From the NCBI GenBank assembly GCA_016795065.1, contig JAEUIU010000028.1, forward strand, positions 1 to 64,000: a DNA stretch of 64,000 nt. Reading direction: 5' to 3'. Position numbers and translations under genes: made by a program. Under the pieces are notes generated by a model. That model had not been told where the DNA came from and made no database searches. It saw only the letters and a list, made by a program, of their open reading frames with translations. How positions within the stretch are numbered: position 1 is the stretch's first letter; every line of letters begins with the position of its first letter. This document shows, piece after piece, positions 18,141 to 27,810 of the stretch. This DNA comes from Phycisphaerae bacterium (GTDB taxonomy: Bacteria; Planctomycetota; Phycisphaerae; Phycisphaerales; SM1A02).

Positions 18141-18992
18141 ATGAAGCACGGTCACCGTAAGTCAGGCTTCACGCTCGTCGAGCTGCTCGTCGTGATGGCC
18201 ATCATCGCGTTGCTGCTCGGCCTCCTCTTGCCGGCACTGGCTAAGGCTCGCGCCACCGCCCGTCAGGTGAAGGATGCCACCCAGCTCCGTCAGATCCACA
18301 CCGCCTGGCTGACGTGGTGCCGTGCGTTCAACGGCACCTTCCCGACTCCCGGTCTCATCAACCGCGTCGGCACCATCCCGGGTAAGGGCAACGAGGACAT
18401 CACCCAGAACAGCCACGCCAACCTCTATGGCGCCTGCCTGGCCCAGAACTACTTCAGCGCCCAGCTTTGCCTCAGCCCGTCTGAGTCGAGCGGTAACGTC
18501 GCCAATGCCGCGACGTACAACTTCAACGCCTACAACGTTGCTCTCGACAAGTACTGGGACGAGAACAACACCACCCGCTTCAAGACCGATCTCAACGCCA
18601 CGTCGCACACCTCCTACGGCACGCTCCACCTCGCTGGCGCCCGCAAGTCGAAGGAGTGGAAGGAAAGCCTCAACTCGAAGTTTGCCGTCGTCGGCAACCG
18701 AGGCGTCAAGGACGGCAGCTATGCCGCCGCCGACTACAACAAGTCGAAGACGCTTGAGATCCACGGTGGCCGCAGCTCGTGGGAAGGCAACGTTTGCTAC
18801 AACGACAACCACGTCAACTTCGAGCAGAACTTCACTCCGGAAGGAACCGTGAAGTGGGGCCCGAACCTCGACGTCGATGACAGCCTGTTCAAGGATGACA
18901 CCGAAGCCAACACCGCCGACATGTGGCTCACCATGTGCTCGACCGTCACCGGCTCCGGCAACAACTACGTCTTCACGATCACGTGGGACTAA
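18141..18992 (+). CDS. prepilin-like protein (second [10 protein letters not shown] paralogue)
   Basis: 283 residues. Leader MKHGHRKSG followed by [28 protein letters not shown] seven bases before the ATG fixes the start, and an upstream in-frame extension is rejected. The ectodomain keeps the layout of the previous two ([56 protein letters not shown]) but has lost several shared cysteines and the C-terminal LTDG end. Adjacent tandem position argues for duplication and divergence into different pilin or pseudopilin roles. Confidence 0.9.
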   Translation: MKHGHRKSGFTLVELLVVMAIIALLLGLLLPALAKARATARQVKDATQLRQIHTAWLTWCRAFNGTFPTPGLINRVGTIPGKGNEDITQNSHANLYGACLAQNYFSAQLCLSPSESSGNVANAATYNFNAYNVALDKYWDENNTTRFKTDLNATSHTSYGTLHLAGARKSKEWKESLNSKFAVVGNRGVKDGSYAAADYNKSKTLEIHGGRSSWEGNVCYNDNHVNFEQNFTPEGTVKWGPNLDVDDSLFKDDTEANTADMWLTMCSTVTGSGNNYVFTITWD

Positions 18993-19089
18993 AGGTGGAA
19001 CTCATCCCGAAGCCTCGGACTGATGCGTGTGGCATCGCCCGACGCCTCTGACAGGATGGGCTCCCGTGGGGTTCCCTGAGTGTCCTTTG

Positions 19090-19126
19090 CCTCGGCCGGT
19101 CAACTGACCGGCCGAGGTTCTTTTTT
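19090..19126 (+). terminator. strong intrinsic terminator
   Basis: CCTCGGCCGGT pairs with ACCGGCCGAGG around CAACTG, directly followed by TTCTTTTTT. It closes the prepilin transcript about 100 bases after the last gene. Confidence 0.93.
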
Positions 19127-19191
19127 GGGCCGCAGCTCCCGCCGGAGGATCCGATGCGAAGGGGTCGCGTCGAGCGTATGGTGTTCTTCAC

Positions 19192-21021
19192 ATGGGACTG
19201 CCCCCCCCGATCACGGTTGCCTTGAGGACGTTGGCGGACCCAGCCGAACGAGTTGGTGTCGCTTGGCACCGAGCCCTTTCCTGGGCCCGGCTTCGGGCGT
19301 TTCTGATTGCTTCCTTTCTTCTGATCGCAGCCCTGCCGCACCACGCCGCAGCAGCTCGAGTCGTCCAAAGCCCCACGCCGCCGGAAGCGTCCGGCACCGC
19401 GCTTCGCTTTGTCCCCGCGGCCCGGGCGGCGAAGAAGGTCGCCATCATCTCGGTCCGGGGAGCGATCGATCCGATGACGCTGCAGACCGTCGAGCGGCGT
19501 CTCGATCAGGCTGCGAAGGATGGTTGCGACGCGGCCGTCATCGAGCTGGACACGCCGGGCGGCGAGCTCTCCTCCACGTTGGCGATCTGCCACCTCATCA
19601 AGACGCATCAGGTCGGCAACGTGGTGGCGTGGGTCCATCCCAACGCCTACTCAGCGGGGGCGATCATCGCCCTCGCCTGCCGCGAGATTGTCGTCTCAAC
19701 CGACAGCTCGATCGGCGATGCAGCCCCCATCTCGATCGGCGCCGACCAATCACTTCAGCCCCTCCCGCCCACCGAGCGGGCGAAACTCGAGTCGCCGATC
19801 CTCACCGAGGTGAGCGATAGCGCTCGACGCAATGGCTATGACGTCCGCCTCGTCCGGGCGTTCATCAGCGCTCCCGACGAACTCTGGTTGCTCGAGCGCG
19901 ACGACGGCAAGCGTCTCTTCGCCGATGCCCGCGAGTACGAGATCGCAATGGGAGAGGCGCCCGACGCGATGCATTCGACAACGGGACGACTCGTCGTGCC
20001 GCCTCCGGTCCTGATAGACGAAGCGCCCGAGCCGACATCGAACGAGACGACCGACGCCAGCGATCCGATGGCCCAACTGGAGCGACAAGCGGAGGCGGAG
20101 GAGCAGTTCATTCTCAGCTCCCGCATCGCGCCGGAGGAGCGAGGCCGGTGGAAGGTCCTCGGCCAGGTTGATTCCGCAACCCAACTGGTCACCCTCCGCG
20201 ATGACGAGGCGGTGCGATACGGACTTGCCAAGGCCCTCGTCAACACCGAGAGCGAACTCCTGCAGTTCTTCGGGGGCACCACGATCGTTCGCTACGATGA
20301 GAGCTGGTCGGAGGGACTCGTTCGCTTCCTCATCTCCTGGCCGGTGCGCATCCTCCTGATCGTGGTGATGCTCGTCGGGTTCTTCCTTGAGGCGGCCACG
20401 CCGGGCATCGGTGCCTTCGGTGCCATCGCCTCGGTTGCCTTCCTCGTCCTGGTTGGCGGTCCCGCCCTCGCCGGGCTCGCGGATTGGTGGGAGCTGGCGT
20501 GCATCGCGATCGGCATCATCCTGATCGCCGTCGAAGTCATCGTGACACCGGGTGTGGGCATCGCAGGCATCGCCGGCGGGCTCCTTCTCCTCATCGGCCT
20601 GGTCTTCAGCTTCACGAGCGGTGACCTGAATTCGCCGCAGACCCAGGACGACCTGGTGATCGGCTTCTTCTCGGTGCTCACCGCGTTCGTCCTCAGCGGG
20701 ACCTGCATCGGCTTCCTAATCCGACGCATGCCCGAATCGAAGCTCTTTCGACGCTTCGTGCTCGAGGCCACTGTCGCCCAACGACCTGCCCTTGCCTTCG
20801 CATCGGCAGCCGGAATGCCAGGCGTCGGTGCGATCGGCATGGCCGTCACCGATCTTCGGCCGATCGGACGTGTCCAGTTTGGCGACATGCTGCTCGAGGT
20901 CCGCTCGTCCGGCGGCTGGATCGGCAGCGGCCGCAACGTCCGAGTGGTCGCTCAGGATGGCCAAGGCCTCGTGGTGGAGGCCGACTCGAGCCCCTTCCCG
21001 GGCGAAGGAGCGAACGCGTGA
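19192..21021 (+). CDS. membrane-bound serine protease NfeD, long form
   Basis: 609 residues: signal sequence, a ClpP-like protease domain, a membrane domain of several helices and a C-terminal OB-like NfeD domain. In the protease part, ELDTPGGELSS and NAYSAGAIIAL give the candidate nucleophile Ser154, and Lys198 lies at the spacing expected for a Ser/Lys dyad. An insertion of about 90 residues (Pro/Glu/Asp-rich) separates protease and membrane parts. The gene is followed by a short NfeD (four-base ATGA-type overlap region) and a FloA gene, the classical NfeD-flotillin arrangement of membrane microdomains. Start codon choice is uncertain within about 30 residues. Confidence 0.9.
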   Translation: MGLPPPITVALRTLADPAERVGVAWHRALSWARLRAFLIASFLLIAALPHHAAAARVVQSPTPPEASGTALRFVPAARAAKKVAIISVRGAIDPMTLQTVERRLDQAAKDGCDAAVIELDTPGGELSSTLAICHLIKTHQVGNVVAWVHPNAYSAGAIIALACREIVVSTDSSIGDAAPISIGADQSLQPLPPTERAKLESPILTEVSDSARRNGYDVRLVRAFISAPDELWLLERDDGKRLFADAREYEIAMGEAPDAMHSTTGRLVVPPPVLIDEAPEPTSNETTDASDPMAQLERQAEAEEQFILSSRIAPEERGRWKVLGQVDSATQLVTLRDDEAVRYGLAKALVNTESELLQFFGGTTIVRYDESWSEGLVRFLISWPVRILLIVVMLVGFFLEAATPGIGAFGAIASVAFLVLVGGPALAGLADWWELACIAIGIILIAVEVIVTPGVGIAGIAGGLLLLIGLVFSFTSGDLNSPQTQDDLVIGFFSVLTAFVLSGTCIGFLIRRMPESKLFRRFVLEATVAQRPALAFASAAGMPGVGAIGMAVTDLRPIGRVQFGDMLLEVRSSGGWIGSGRNVRVVAQDGQGLVVEADSSPFPGEGANA

Positions 21022-21632
21022 GGTCCTTTCTCACATCCCTGGACCTGGTGTTGGCCGCCACGGCCACAAACAACGACGCCTATCTGGTTGCCTCGGTGAT
21101 CCTCGGCATCATCGGCGTATCAATCCTCGCGATTGAACTCTTCATTCCCTCGGGCGGGCTCTTGGCCATCGTCTGTGCGGTCGCGTTCATCTCGTCGGTC
21201 GTGGCGATGTTCATGTGGGGCACGACCGCCGGCACGGTCCTGCTGGCGTTTTACGTCTGCTCGGCACCCTTCGCCGGCTACTTCTTCCTGAAGTTCTGGG
21301 CCAACTCACCGATGGTGCGAAAGTACACGCTGCGCGACGGGCCCGACGTGAAGGTGACTCGGATACCTCATCGCAACGACCTCGACCCGCACGATGCCGA
21401 AGCCGAACAGGCCGCGATCGATGGCGAACGCCATCAGCGGCAACGCGAGTTGCAGGCGATGATTGGACAGGCTGGCGTGGCAGAAACGCCGCTTCGGCCG
21501 ATCGGGTTTGTGCGCATCGGCGACAGGAGGTTGGATGCGAGCGCGGAAAGCGGGCTCATCGAACCGGGCACGCCCGTTCGCGTCGTCGCGATCCTCGACG
21601 GCATGCTGAAGGTCCGGCCGAGCCACTCCTAA
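21018..21632 (+). CDS. short NfeD-family membrane protein
   Basis: 204 residues with three or four membrane helices (about 12-105, including [17 protein letters not shown]) and a soluble tail that ends in an OB-like domain: [41 protein letters not shown], the usual NfeD C terminus. It lacks the protease domain. The GTG start overlaps the long NfeD stop codon by four bases, so both are probably made together and may form a complex with the flotillin encoded next. Confidence 0.88.
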   Translation: MRSFLTSLDLVLAATATNNDAYLVASVILGIIGVSILAIELFIPSGGLLAIVCAVAFISSVVAMFMWGTTAGTVLLAFYVCSAPFAGYFFLKFWANSPMVRKYTLRDGPDVKVTRIPHRNDLDPHDAEAEQAAIDGERHQRQRELQAMIGQAGVAETPLRPIGFVRIGDRRLDASAESGLIEPGTPVRVVAILDGMLKVRPSHS

Positions 21633-21756
21633 CGAATCGACCATCGGATGCCTTCGACACACACGGTCTGATCGAAGGTGCTACGCTTCGCCAGGTCGGA
21701 CGATCAAGCTGTCATCCGTTTTGCTTCCGACTGTCACCCTGCAGGAATTGCCCGCG

Positions 21757-22818
21757 ATGCCCCACGACCTGCTCTCCGTATCACCGAACCTCGGCACCCC
21801 GGCTCCCCTCCTCCTCGCCGCCATCAGCGACACGGTGATCTGGATCATCGTCGCCGTCGTAGGCCTCGTCGCCCTGATTCTCTTTGCGTTGCTGGCCAAG
21901 TTCATCAAGCTCTGGATGCAGGCCCTGCTCTCGCACGCACCGGTCGGCCTGATCAACCTGGTCATGATGTGGTTGCGGAAGGTGCCGCCGGACCTGATCG
22001 TCTACAACCGAATTGCCGCCAAGAAGGCCGGGCTTGACATCCCCACCGATCTCTTCGAGGCCCACTTCCTAGCGGGCGGACGCGTCGAGCGCGTCGTCCG
22101 GGCGATGATTGCCGCGGACAAGGCCCGCATCGACCTGCCATGGGAGCGGGCGACCGCCATCGACCTCGCCGGACGCGACATCCTCGACGCCGTGCAGACG
22201 TCGGTCTACCCAAAGGTTATCGATTGCCCGAGCCCGTCGAGCGGGAAGACCACCATCGATGCCGTCGCCCAGGACGGTATCCAGCTTCGGGCCAAGGCCC
22301 GTGTGACGGTACGGACCAACATCGAGCGGCTTGTCGGCGGTGCCACCGAGGAGACAATCATCGCCCGCGTCGGCGAAGGCATCATCTCCACGATCGGTTC
22401 AGCCGCGAGCCACAAGGCCGTGCTCGAAAACCCCGACAAGATCTCAAAGACGGTGCTCGCGAAGGGCCTCGACAGCGCGACGGCCTTCGAGATCCTCTCC
22501 ATCGACATCGCCGACATCGACGTTGGCGACAACATTGGTGCCCACCTGCAGGCCGACCAGGCCGAGGCGGACACCAAGCGCTATCAGGCCGAGGCTGAGA
22601 AGCGCCGCGCCCTCGCCACCGCCCAGGAAGCCGAGTATCAGGCTGAAGCCCAAAAGAACCGGGCTTTGGTCATCCTCGCCGAGGCCGAGGTGCCGCGCGC
22701 GACCGCCGAGGCCCTCCGTTCGGGCAACCTCGGGCTGATGGACTATTACCGTATGAAGAACATGATCGCCGATACGCAAATGCGCGATGCGATCGGTGGC
22801 AAGCCACAACAGTCCTGA
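21757..22818 (+). CDS. floA: flotillin-like protein FloA
   Basis: Scaffold protein of bacterial lipid microdomains. The 353-residue product has an N-terminal membrane helix ([21 protein letters not shown]), an SPFH/PHB domain ([54 protein letters not shown]) and the EA-rich coiled coil with [18 protein letters not shown] repeats, ending [19 protein letters not shown] chose the ATG preceded by AGGA; a TTG 36 bases upstream is in frame. It follows two NfeD genes, its usual partners. Confidence 0.93.
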   Translation: MPHDLLSVSPNLGTPAPLLLAAISDTVIWIIVAVVGLVALILFALLAKFIKLWMQALLSHAPVGLINLVMMWLRKVPPDLIVYNRIAAKKAGLDIPTDLFEAHFLAGGRVERVVRAMIAADKARIDLPWERATAIDLAGRDILDAVQTSVYPKVIDCPSPSSGKTTIDAVAQDGIQLRAKARVTVRTNIERLVGGATEETIIARVGEGIISTIGSAASHKAVLENPDKISKTVLAKGLDSATAFEILSIDIADIDVGDNIGAHLQADQAEADTKRYQAEAEKRRALATAQEAEYQAEAQKNRALVILAEAEVPRATAEALRSGNLGLMDYYRMKNMIADTQMRDAIGGKPQQS

Positions 22819-23620
22819 CGCCCTCCGTTCTCCTCCATCGAGTCGACCGTTGCCGACCCTTCACGTTGTCGTTCCCTTCTATGAGGAGTCGGGAACGCTT
22901 GACGCCTGCCTGCGTCGCGTGATCACCGCGGCGCTTCCCGCGGGATGGTCGGCTGACGTCACGCTCGTCAACGACGGATCGTCGAGCAGCGCGTCCGATG
23001 CCGCCCGGCGGATCTGCGCCGATATCGGCATCCGCTTCTTGGAGCACCCCCGAAACCGCGGCAAGGGCGCCGCGATCCGGACTGGATTCGCGTCGGTGCT
23101 CGAGCGGGCGACCGATGACGACGTCATCATCATCCAGGACGCCGACCTCGAGTACGACCCGGCCGACTACATGACGCTCATGCAGGCGATCGTTCGCGAC
23201 GGTGCCGTCGCGGTCTTCGGCAACCGTTGGGGACGCTCGGCCGATCCGCGGCTCCAACGGCGTGTGCATCGCTGGATGAACCGGGCCCTGACCATTACCA
23301 GCAACACGCTCAGCGGGCTGCACGTTCACGACATGGAGTGCTGTTACAAGCTCTTCCGCACTCCTGTCCTTCGGGCCATCATGCCCGCCCTGACCGAGGA
23401 CCGCTTCGGCATCGAGCCGCAGATTGCCGCAGCGCTCGGACGGCTCGGCGTGCAGGTCGCTGAAGCGAGCGTCCGCTATGACCCGCGGAGCTTTGCGGAG
23501 GGGAAGAAGATCCGGGCCAAGGACGGAATTCGGGCCCTGTGGGTGATTGCCCGCGAGCGGTTCCGTCGCGTGGAGTCCACTGGCGTGCGGACATTGAGCA
23601 CCGCGGAGCGCCCGTTGTGA
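22787..23620 (+). CDS. glycosyltransferase family 2, polyprenyl-phosphate type
   Basis: GT-A fold enzyme. [38 protein letters not shown] and the DxD-like QDADLEYDP are the family landmarks; the C-terminal [17 protein letters not shown] is typical of enzymes that move sugars onto dolichyl- or undecaprenyl-phosphate. Metal and nucleotide-sugar binding are thus supported, the sugar is not known. The first ATG overlaps the end of floA; an in-frame TTG 63 bases downstream, just before LHVVVP, may be the true start. A flippase-like gene overlaps its stop (GTGA), consistent with a lipid-linked sugar pathway. Confidence 0.88.
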   Translation: MRSVASHNSPDALRSPPSSRPLPTLHVVVPFYEESGTLDACLRRVITAALPAGWSADVTLVNDGSSSSASDAARRICADIGIRFLEHPRNRGKGAAIRTGFASVLERATDDDVIIIQDADLEYDPADYMTLMQAIVRDGAVAVFGNRWGRSADPRLQRRVHRWMNRALTITSNTLSGLHVHDMECCYKLFRTPVLRAIMPALTEDRFGIEPQIAAALGRLGVQVAEASVRYDPRSFAEGKKIRAKDGIRALWVIARERFRRVESTGVRTLSTAERPL

Positions 23621-24630
23621 CCCCGCCTTCCGCGGACCGCACCGATTCGGCCACCAAGCGTCGGCTCCGCGATGCGATCCTGCAACTCATCGGGTTCGGT
23701 CTCGGGATCCTTTTCATCATCTGGTGCTTCCGTCGGGCCTTCAGTGGCGATGGATTCGTCTCGGTCGCCGATCACGTCGGGGCGGCCCCAACGTGGCTCA
23801 TCGTTGCGGCGCTTCTCTCGACCCTAGTCAGCGTCGTCGCCAACGGCCTCATCTTCTGGTGCACGATCCAACCGGTGCGACCGCTGCGTCTAGTGGACGT
23901 GCAGGCGGTGAACCTCCTTGCCAGTCTCCTGAACTACGCCCCGTTCCGGATCGGTCTCGTTGCCCGCATTGCCTTTCACTGGCGGGTCGACCGGATCGGC
24001 CCGGCCCTGATGACCGCCTGGCTCATCACCGCACTCCTCAGCCTGTGCGTTGCCTTTGTCGCCGTCGCCCTTGCGATGCCGCTGGCGCCCAAGATCGGGC
24101 TACCCGGCGTCTTCCTCGTCATCACCGCCACCTGCATCGTGGCGACATGGCTGGTGCGGAAGGCCGTCGCCATCGAGTCAGTCCGGTCCCGCCTGCGCGG
24201 CGCCCACGCCATGCTGGGTGAGGTCCGCTCCTTCGGGCTTGCCGTCGCCCTGCGCGTCGTCGACATCGTCGCATTCACCGCCCGCATGACCTGCGTCGCG
24301 GCGATCCTCAACTCTCCGCTGACCGTGGGCCAGGCGGCGATGCTCGGGCTCGCCGCGTTCGCCCTGACCATGAACCCGATCGGCCGCTTCGGCTTCCGCG
24401 AGGCCGGCGTCGCGTGGCTTGCCTCCAACGTGTTCAAGGGCACGCTGTCGGAACAGGACCTCGGCCAGGCCTTCGCCCAGTTGGCCCTTGTCGACAGCGC
24501 AGCCGAGGCCGCGGTCACCATTCCGCTGGGGGCGCTTGCGGCGCTCTGGTGCTGGCGGCGCACCCAACGCGGTGATCAGGCTCGCGCCTCGTCCGTCACG
24601 ACATCGGACGCGGAAGCGCCGTCGAAATAA
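23617..24630 (+). CDS. flippase-like / lysylphosphatidylglycerol-synthase-type membrane protein
   Basis: About 337 residues and some eight hydrophobic helices, with NLLASLLNYAPFRIGLVARIAFHW and AFALTMNPIGRFGFREAGVAWLAS, features of the UPF0104/LPG-synthase transmembrane family. Members include lipid flippases acting with glycosyltransferases. I start it at the GTG that overlaps the upstream glycosyltransferase stop, since the part before that is another frame of that gene. The 3' end overlaps the convergent YkgJ-type gene by 55 bases. Substrate unknown. Confidence 0.82.
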   Translation: MTPPSADRTDSATKRRLRDAILQLIGFGLGILFIIWCFRRAFSGDGFVSVADHVGAAPTWLIVAALLSTLVSVVANGLIFWCTIQPVRPLRLVDVQAVNLLASLLNYAPFRIGLVARIAFHWRVDRIGPALMTAWLITALLSLCVAFVAVALAMPLAPKIGLPGVFLVITATCIVATWLVRKAVAIESVRSRLRGAHAMLGEVRSFGLAVALRVVDIVAFTARMTCVAAILNSPLTVGQAAMLGLAAFALTMNPIGRFGFREAGVAWLASNVFKGTLSEQDLGQAFAQLALVDSAAEAAVTIPLGALAALWCWRRTQRGDQARASSVTTSDAEAPSK

Positions 24631-25901
24631 TTCCACGCGGTGATCCGTCGCAGGCCGTCGTTCATGGCGAGATAGCGCATGCGCAGCCGCTCACCGGCGC
24701 TCCCGATCCACGGGGCACGCCCGCTGATTCGGTCCACACGCGACAGCGCCGCCCGAAGGTCGACGATGCCTGGGACATCAGCTCCGCGTCCCGCGGCATG
24801 CAGCCGGGCGAGCCAACCGACGCAGGCGATGTTGACGACGTGTGCCGCCATGCCGAGCGTCACGGGCCAGCCGTAGTAGCCCGGCCCCCAGACCCGGCGC
24901 CCGTGAAGCGATGCTCTCATGTAGCGACCTAACAGTTCGTCCATGGCGGCTAGCTCCGAAGACGATCCCAGCGGCGCCACCCGTTCCACCGCGCCGAACC
25001 CAATGCCATCCGGCCAGCCGAGCCCAACGCGCGGCACCAGGCCCGTGGCCCGGGCCCACCGCCGCGAGCGGAGGAACTGGCCGAAGGCCGTCCGCCACCG
25101 CCCCATCTCGGTCATGCCCCGGATCTTCGGATCCTCGGTCCGGGCAAAGATCGCCTGGCGGAGGAGCTTCCGCTGACCAGCGCCGGGGGCGTCAATCGGC
25201 AGGTGGGCCAGTTCGTCAGGCAACGCACCCACTAACGTTTCGATCAACTCGCGGAACCGGTCCTTGCGCACGCCGGCGAGCTTTGCCTGCATGAGCGATT
25301 GGGCAAGCCAAGCCAGTCCGTCGAGGCGCAGGACCAACGGCACGTCCGTTCGTCGCAGATATGAGTCGATCGCCCGAACGAGAGCGTCGATCTCGCCCTC
25401 CTCGGCGACCAGTCCCTCGGCCAGCGCGATCGGGGCGGTCGGCTCCACTGTTTCCGGCGCCCGCTCGGCCATGCGAAGGAGTTCGGTCCGATGCGTTCCT
25501 AACGCGGCGCCCTTGTTCTCAAGAACGCTTCCGCATGCGAAGTTCACGCCAGCCACCGCATCCCGCTCGCCGGGCACGATTGAGAAGGGGAAGAGCTGGC
25601 AGGCGATCGGCTTCTCCTCGAAGCCGAACTCGGCGTGAATTCGGCAGCGGCCGTCGGGCATCCAGAAGACGCAGCCGCCGTCGTCGCGCTGTCGAAGGTA
25701 TGCCTGGCCGCGGAACTCGACCGTCACCGGAATGCCGAGGCGCTCTTCCCACTTCTGCTCGCGCAGTCGACGCAGGTCATCCTCACGCAACTGAACCGTG
25801 AAGTCGCGGCAGCAGTTTCCGCAGCCGTGGCAGGAATAGCGCTGCTCGCTCACCGCAAGCGTCAAGACGGGAAGGCGAATGGAGGTGGTGCGAGCCATCA
25901 C
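24576..25901 (-). CDS. YkgJ-type cysteine-cluster protein
   Basis: 441 residues. The N-terminal 110 carry the zinc/iron-chelating cluster: CHGCGNCCRDFTVQL, then CVFWMPDGRCRIH, ACQLFPF and a later NFACGS, the YkgJ/UPF0153 pattern. The remaining 330 residues are mostly helical and not recognised. The cluster may bind Fe-S or zinc. The last 55 bases overlap the flippase-like gene tail to tail. The gene contains the 12-mer CGAACTGTTAGG found also in maf, the carboxyltransferase and an intergenic site. RdgB lies upstream on the same strand. Confidence 0.85.
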   Translation of the reverse strand: MMARTTSIRLPVLTLAVSEQRYSCHGCGNCCRDFTVQLREDDLRRLREQKWEERLGIPVTVEFRGQAYLRQRDDGGCVFWMPDGRCRIHAEFGFEEKPIACQLFPFSIVPGERDAVAGVNFACGSVLENKGAALGTHRTELLRMAERAPETVEPTAPIALAEGLVAEEGEIDALVRAIDSYLRRTDVPLVLRLDGLAWLAQSLMQAKLAGVRKDRFRELIETLVGALPDELAHLPIDAPGAGQRKLLRQAIFARTEDPKIRGMTEMGRWRTAFGQFLRSRRWARATGLVPRVGLGWPDGIGFGAVERVAPLGSSSELAAMDELLGRYMRASLHGRRVWGPGYYGWPVTLGMAAHVVNIACVGWLARLHAAGRGADVPGIVDLRAALSRVDRISGRAPWIGSAGERLRMRYLAMNDGLRRITAWNYFDGASASDVVTDEARA

Positions 25902-25994
25902 GAGTGCAATACCAATCCTATGAAGTGCCCGCCCGTATGGACTCGGCCAAGTGTCTGTCGCGCCAGAAAGGCGCTACGGACTGCCAAACCTGTC

Positions 25995-26627
25995 TTAGGC
26001 AAGTCCAAGTTCCCGCAACCGCTCAGCCATCAGGCGCGTCGCATGGCCGCGATGGCTGCGGGCGTTCTTCTCCTCATGCGAGAGTTCGGCGCTGGTGCGC
26101 CCTTCATTTGGCAGGAACAGAAGTGGGTCGTAGCCGAAGCCGTTCGCCCCTCGCGGCGTGTCGATGATCACGCCGGGAAAGTGTCCGCGGGCTTGGGCGA
26201 GCACCTGTCCTTCCGGCGTCGCAAGACACATCGTGCAGACGAAACGAGCCGTTCGGCGCTCGCTCGGTACGCCGCGGAGCCGCTCCAGAAGCAAGCGGTT
26301 GTTCCGCGCATCGCGCTCGGCGCGCGTCCCCTCGCGGCCTGCGAAATAGGCGCTATGCACGCCAGGCGCCCCGTCGAGCGCATCCACCTCAAGCCCCGAG
26401 TCGTCAGCGAGACAGGTCCGTCCGGTCATTCGCGCGTACGCCGTCGCCTTGATGCGTGCGTTTGCCTCGAACGTCGAACCGTTCTCGTCAGGCTCGGGAA
26501 ATTCGCTGCCGACATCGTCAAGACCGAGAACCCGAATGCCCATCGGCCCGAGCACCGAGCGAATCTCGTCGAGCTTGTGTGGGTTGCCGGTCGCCACCAG
26601 AACTTCGCGCAATGTGGTTGGGGTCAT
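25995..26627 (-). CDS. rdgB: RdgB/HAM1 non-canonical purine NTP pyrophosphatase
   Basis: Removes dITP, XTP and similar nucleotides by hydrolysis to the monophosphate, preventing incorporation into DNA. The 210-residue form starts at MTPTTLREVLVATGNPHKLDEI, the family N terminus (TxNxxK); upstream in-frame codons belong to the divergent promoter area. Other conserved points are FEANARIKATAYA, CLADDSGLEVDAL, GVHSAYFAG, NGFGYDPLFL-like GFGYDPLLFLP and AELSHEEKNARSHRGHA. Length is standard. It is divergent from the DNRLRE-type gene. Confidence 0.95.
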   Translation of the reverse strand: MTPTTLREVLVATGNPHKLDEIRSVLGPMGIRVLGLDDVGSEFPEPDENGSTFEANARIKATAYARMTGRTCLADDSGLEVDALDGAPGVHSAYFAGREGTRAERDARNNRLLLERLRGVPSERRTARFVCTMCLATPEGQVLAQARGHFPGVIIDTPRGANGFGYDPLLFLPNEGRTSAELSHEEKNARSHRGHATRLMAERLRELGLA

Positions 26628-26721
26628 CACCGGACACAGAGTACAGTCTCCGCGGGCCGCGGCGCTCGCATGTATGCGGCGACGCGGACATGACCATGAC
26701 GTGAACGAGAGGAGACTCCCG

Positions 26722-27555
26722 ATGACGAGACGACTCGCCGTGACTGTGATCGCGCCCTTGGCTGCCTGGGCCCTCACCGGCACCCTCGCCGCGGGGACCG
26801 TGACCCTGACCTCGGTCAGCGACAACACCCTCTACGAGGTGCGGGACGGCCACCTCAGTAACGGTGCCGGCGACTGGTTCTTCGCGGGCAAGACCTTCAC
26901 CTCGTTCAAGCGGCGCGGCCTCCTTCGTTTCGACCTGAGCGGTATTCCCGCCAACGCGTTGATCGAGTCGGCGACGCTCACCCTTTACCACTCCCTAGGC
27001 CAGCCGGTCACCGCGGACATCTCCCTGCATCGTTCGCTGGGCGACTGGGGCGAGGGCACGAGCAATCCGGAAGGCAACGAGGGCTCCGGCGTCGACGCGA
27101 CGCCCGGCGACGCGACGTGGCTGCACACCTCCTACGACACCGCCTTCTGGACCAACCCGGGCGGCGACTTCATCGAGGCGCCGAGCGCCACGACACCCGT
27201 TGGACCGGATCTGGGCTTCTATGCCTGGTCTGGCGAGGGTCTCGTCGCGGACGTCCAGGCGTGGGTCGATGGCAGCGCCGCAAACGACGGATGGATACTC
27301 ATCGGCGACGAACTGGCCAAGTTCGGCACGGCGAAGCGATTCAGTACGCATGAGAACCCGGTTGTCGAGGAACAGCCGACCCTGGTCGTCGAATGGTCGA
27401 TCCTCGGTGACGTCGACGGCAATGGGAGCGTCGGTGCGCCCGATCTGGCGATCCTGCTCGGGGCATGGGGCCAACCCGGGATCACCGATCTCGATGACGA
27501 TGGCACGACGGGTGCGAGCGACCTTGCCTTGCTGCTCGGTGCGTGGAGCGTGTGA
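26722..27555 (+). CDS. secreted DNRLRE-domain protein with GC-type dockerin tail
   Basis: 277 residues with a signal peptide (cleavage near 23). The mature part begins with a jelly-roll-like DNRLRE region (SFKRRGLLRFDLSGIPANALIESATLTLYH, then SLGDWGEG). The last 50 residues are two EF-hand-like repeats, DVDGNGSVGAPDLAILLGAWG and DLDDDGTTGASDLALLLGAWS, as in the other two tagged proteins here. Such tails are thought to serve in surface retention or sorting; the binding partner is unknown. A GAGAGGAG ribosome site nine bases upstream decides the start. Confidence 0.85.
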   Translation: MTRRLAVTVIAPLAAWALTGTLAAGTVTLTSVSDNTLYEVRDGHLSNGAGDWFFAGKTFTSFKRRGLLRFDLSGIPANALIESATLTLYHSLGQPVTADISLHRSLGDWGEGTSNPEGNEGSGVDATPGDATWLHTSYDTAFWTNPGGDFIEAPSATTPVGPDLGFYAWSGEGLVADVQAWVDGSAANDGWILIGDELAKFGTAKRFSTHENPVVEEQPTLVVEWSILGDVDGNGSVGAPDLAILLGAWGQPGITDLDDDGTTGASDLALLLGAWSV

Positions 27556-27810
27556 CAGGTCATCCTTGCACCTCCATGCTCGCATGACCGTGTGAATGCC
27601 GAGCAGGCGAGGGGGAACTCGAACGCGGGCCCGGGCCGGTGCGGACCTGATCGCAGATCAATGATGCTCTTTCGTTGATCTTGGCTCGCAACGGCAAGGA
27701 AAGGAAATCGCGAAGAGCAATTTCCCGTGCGTCTATCATCGCATTGGCTCCCGTCCCACTGTCCAGTGGGCGTGCCTCGTGTTCGGGGGAAGTCTCGAAA
27801 GGGGTGACCA
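27556..27810. other. intergenic region with 7-bp inverted repeat
   Basis: Between two dockerin-tagged genes. It contains AGATCAA (27655-27661) and TTGATCT (27675-27681), an inverted repeat that could be an operator or a weak hairpin. No gene and no clear terminator seen. Confidence 0.4.
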
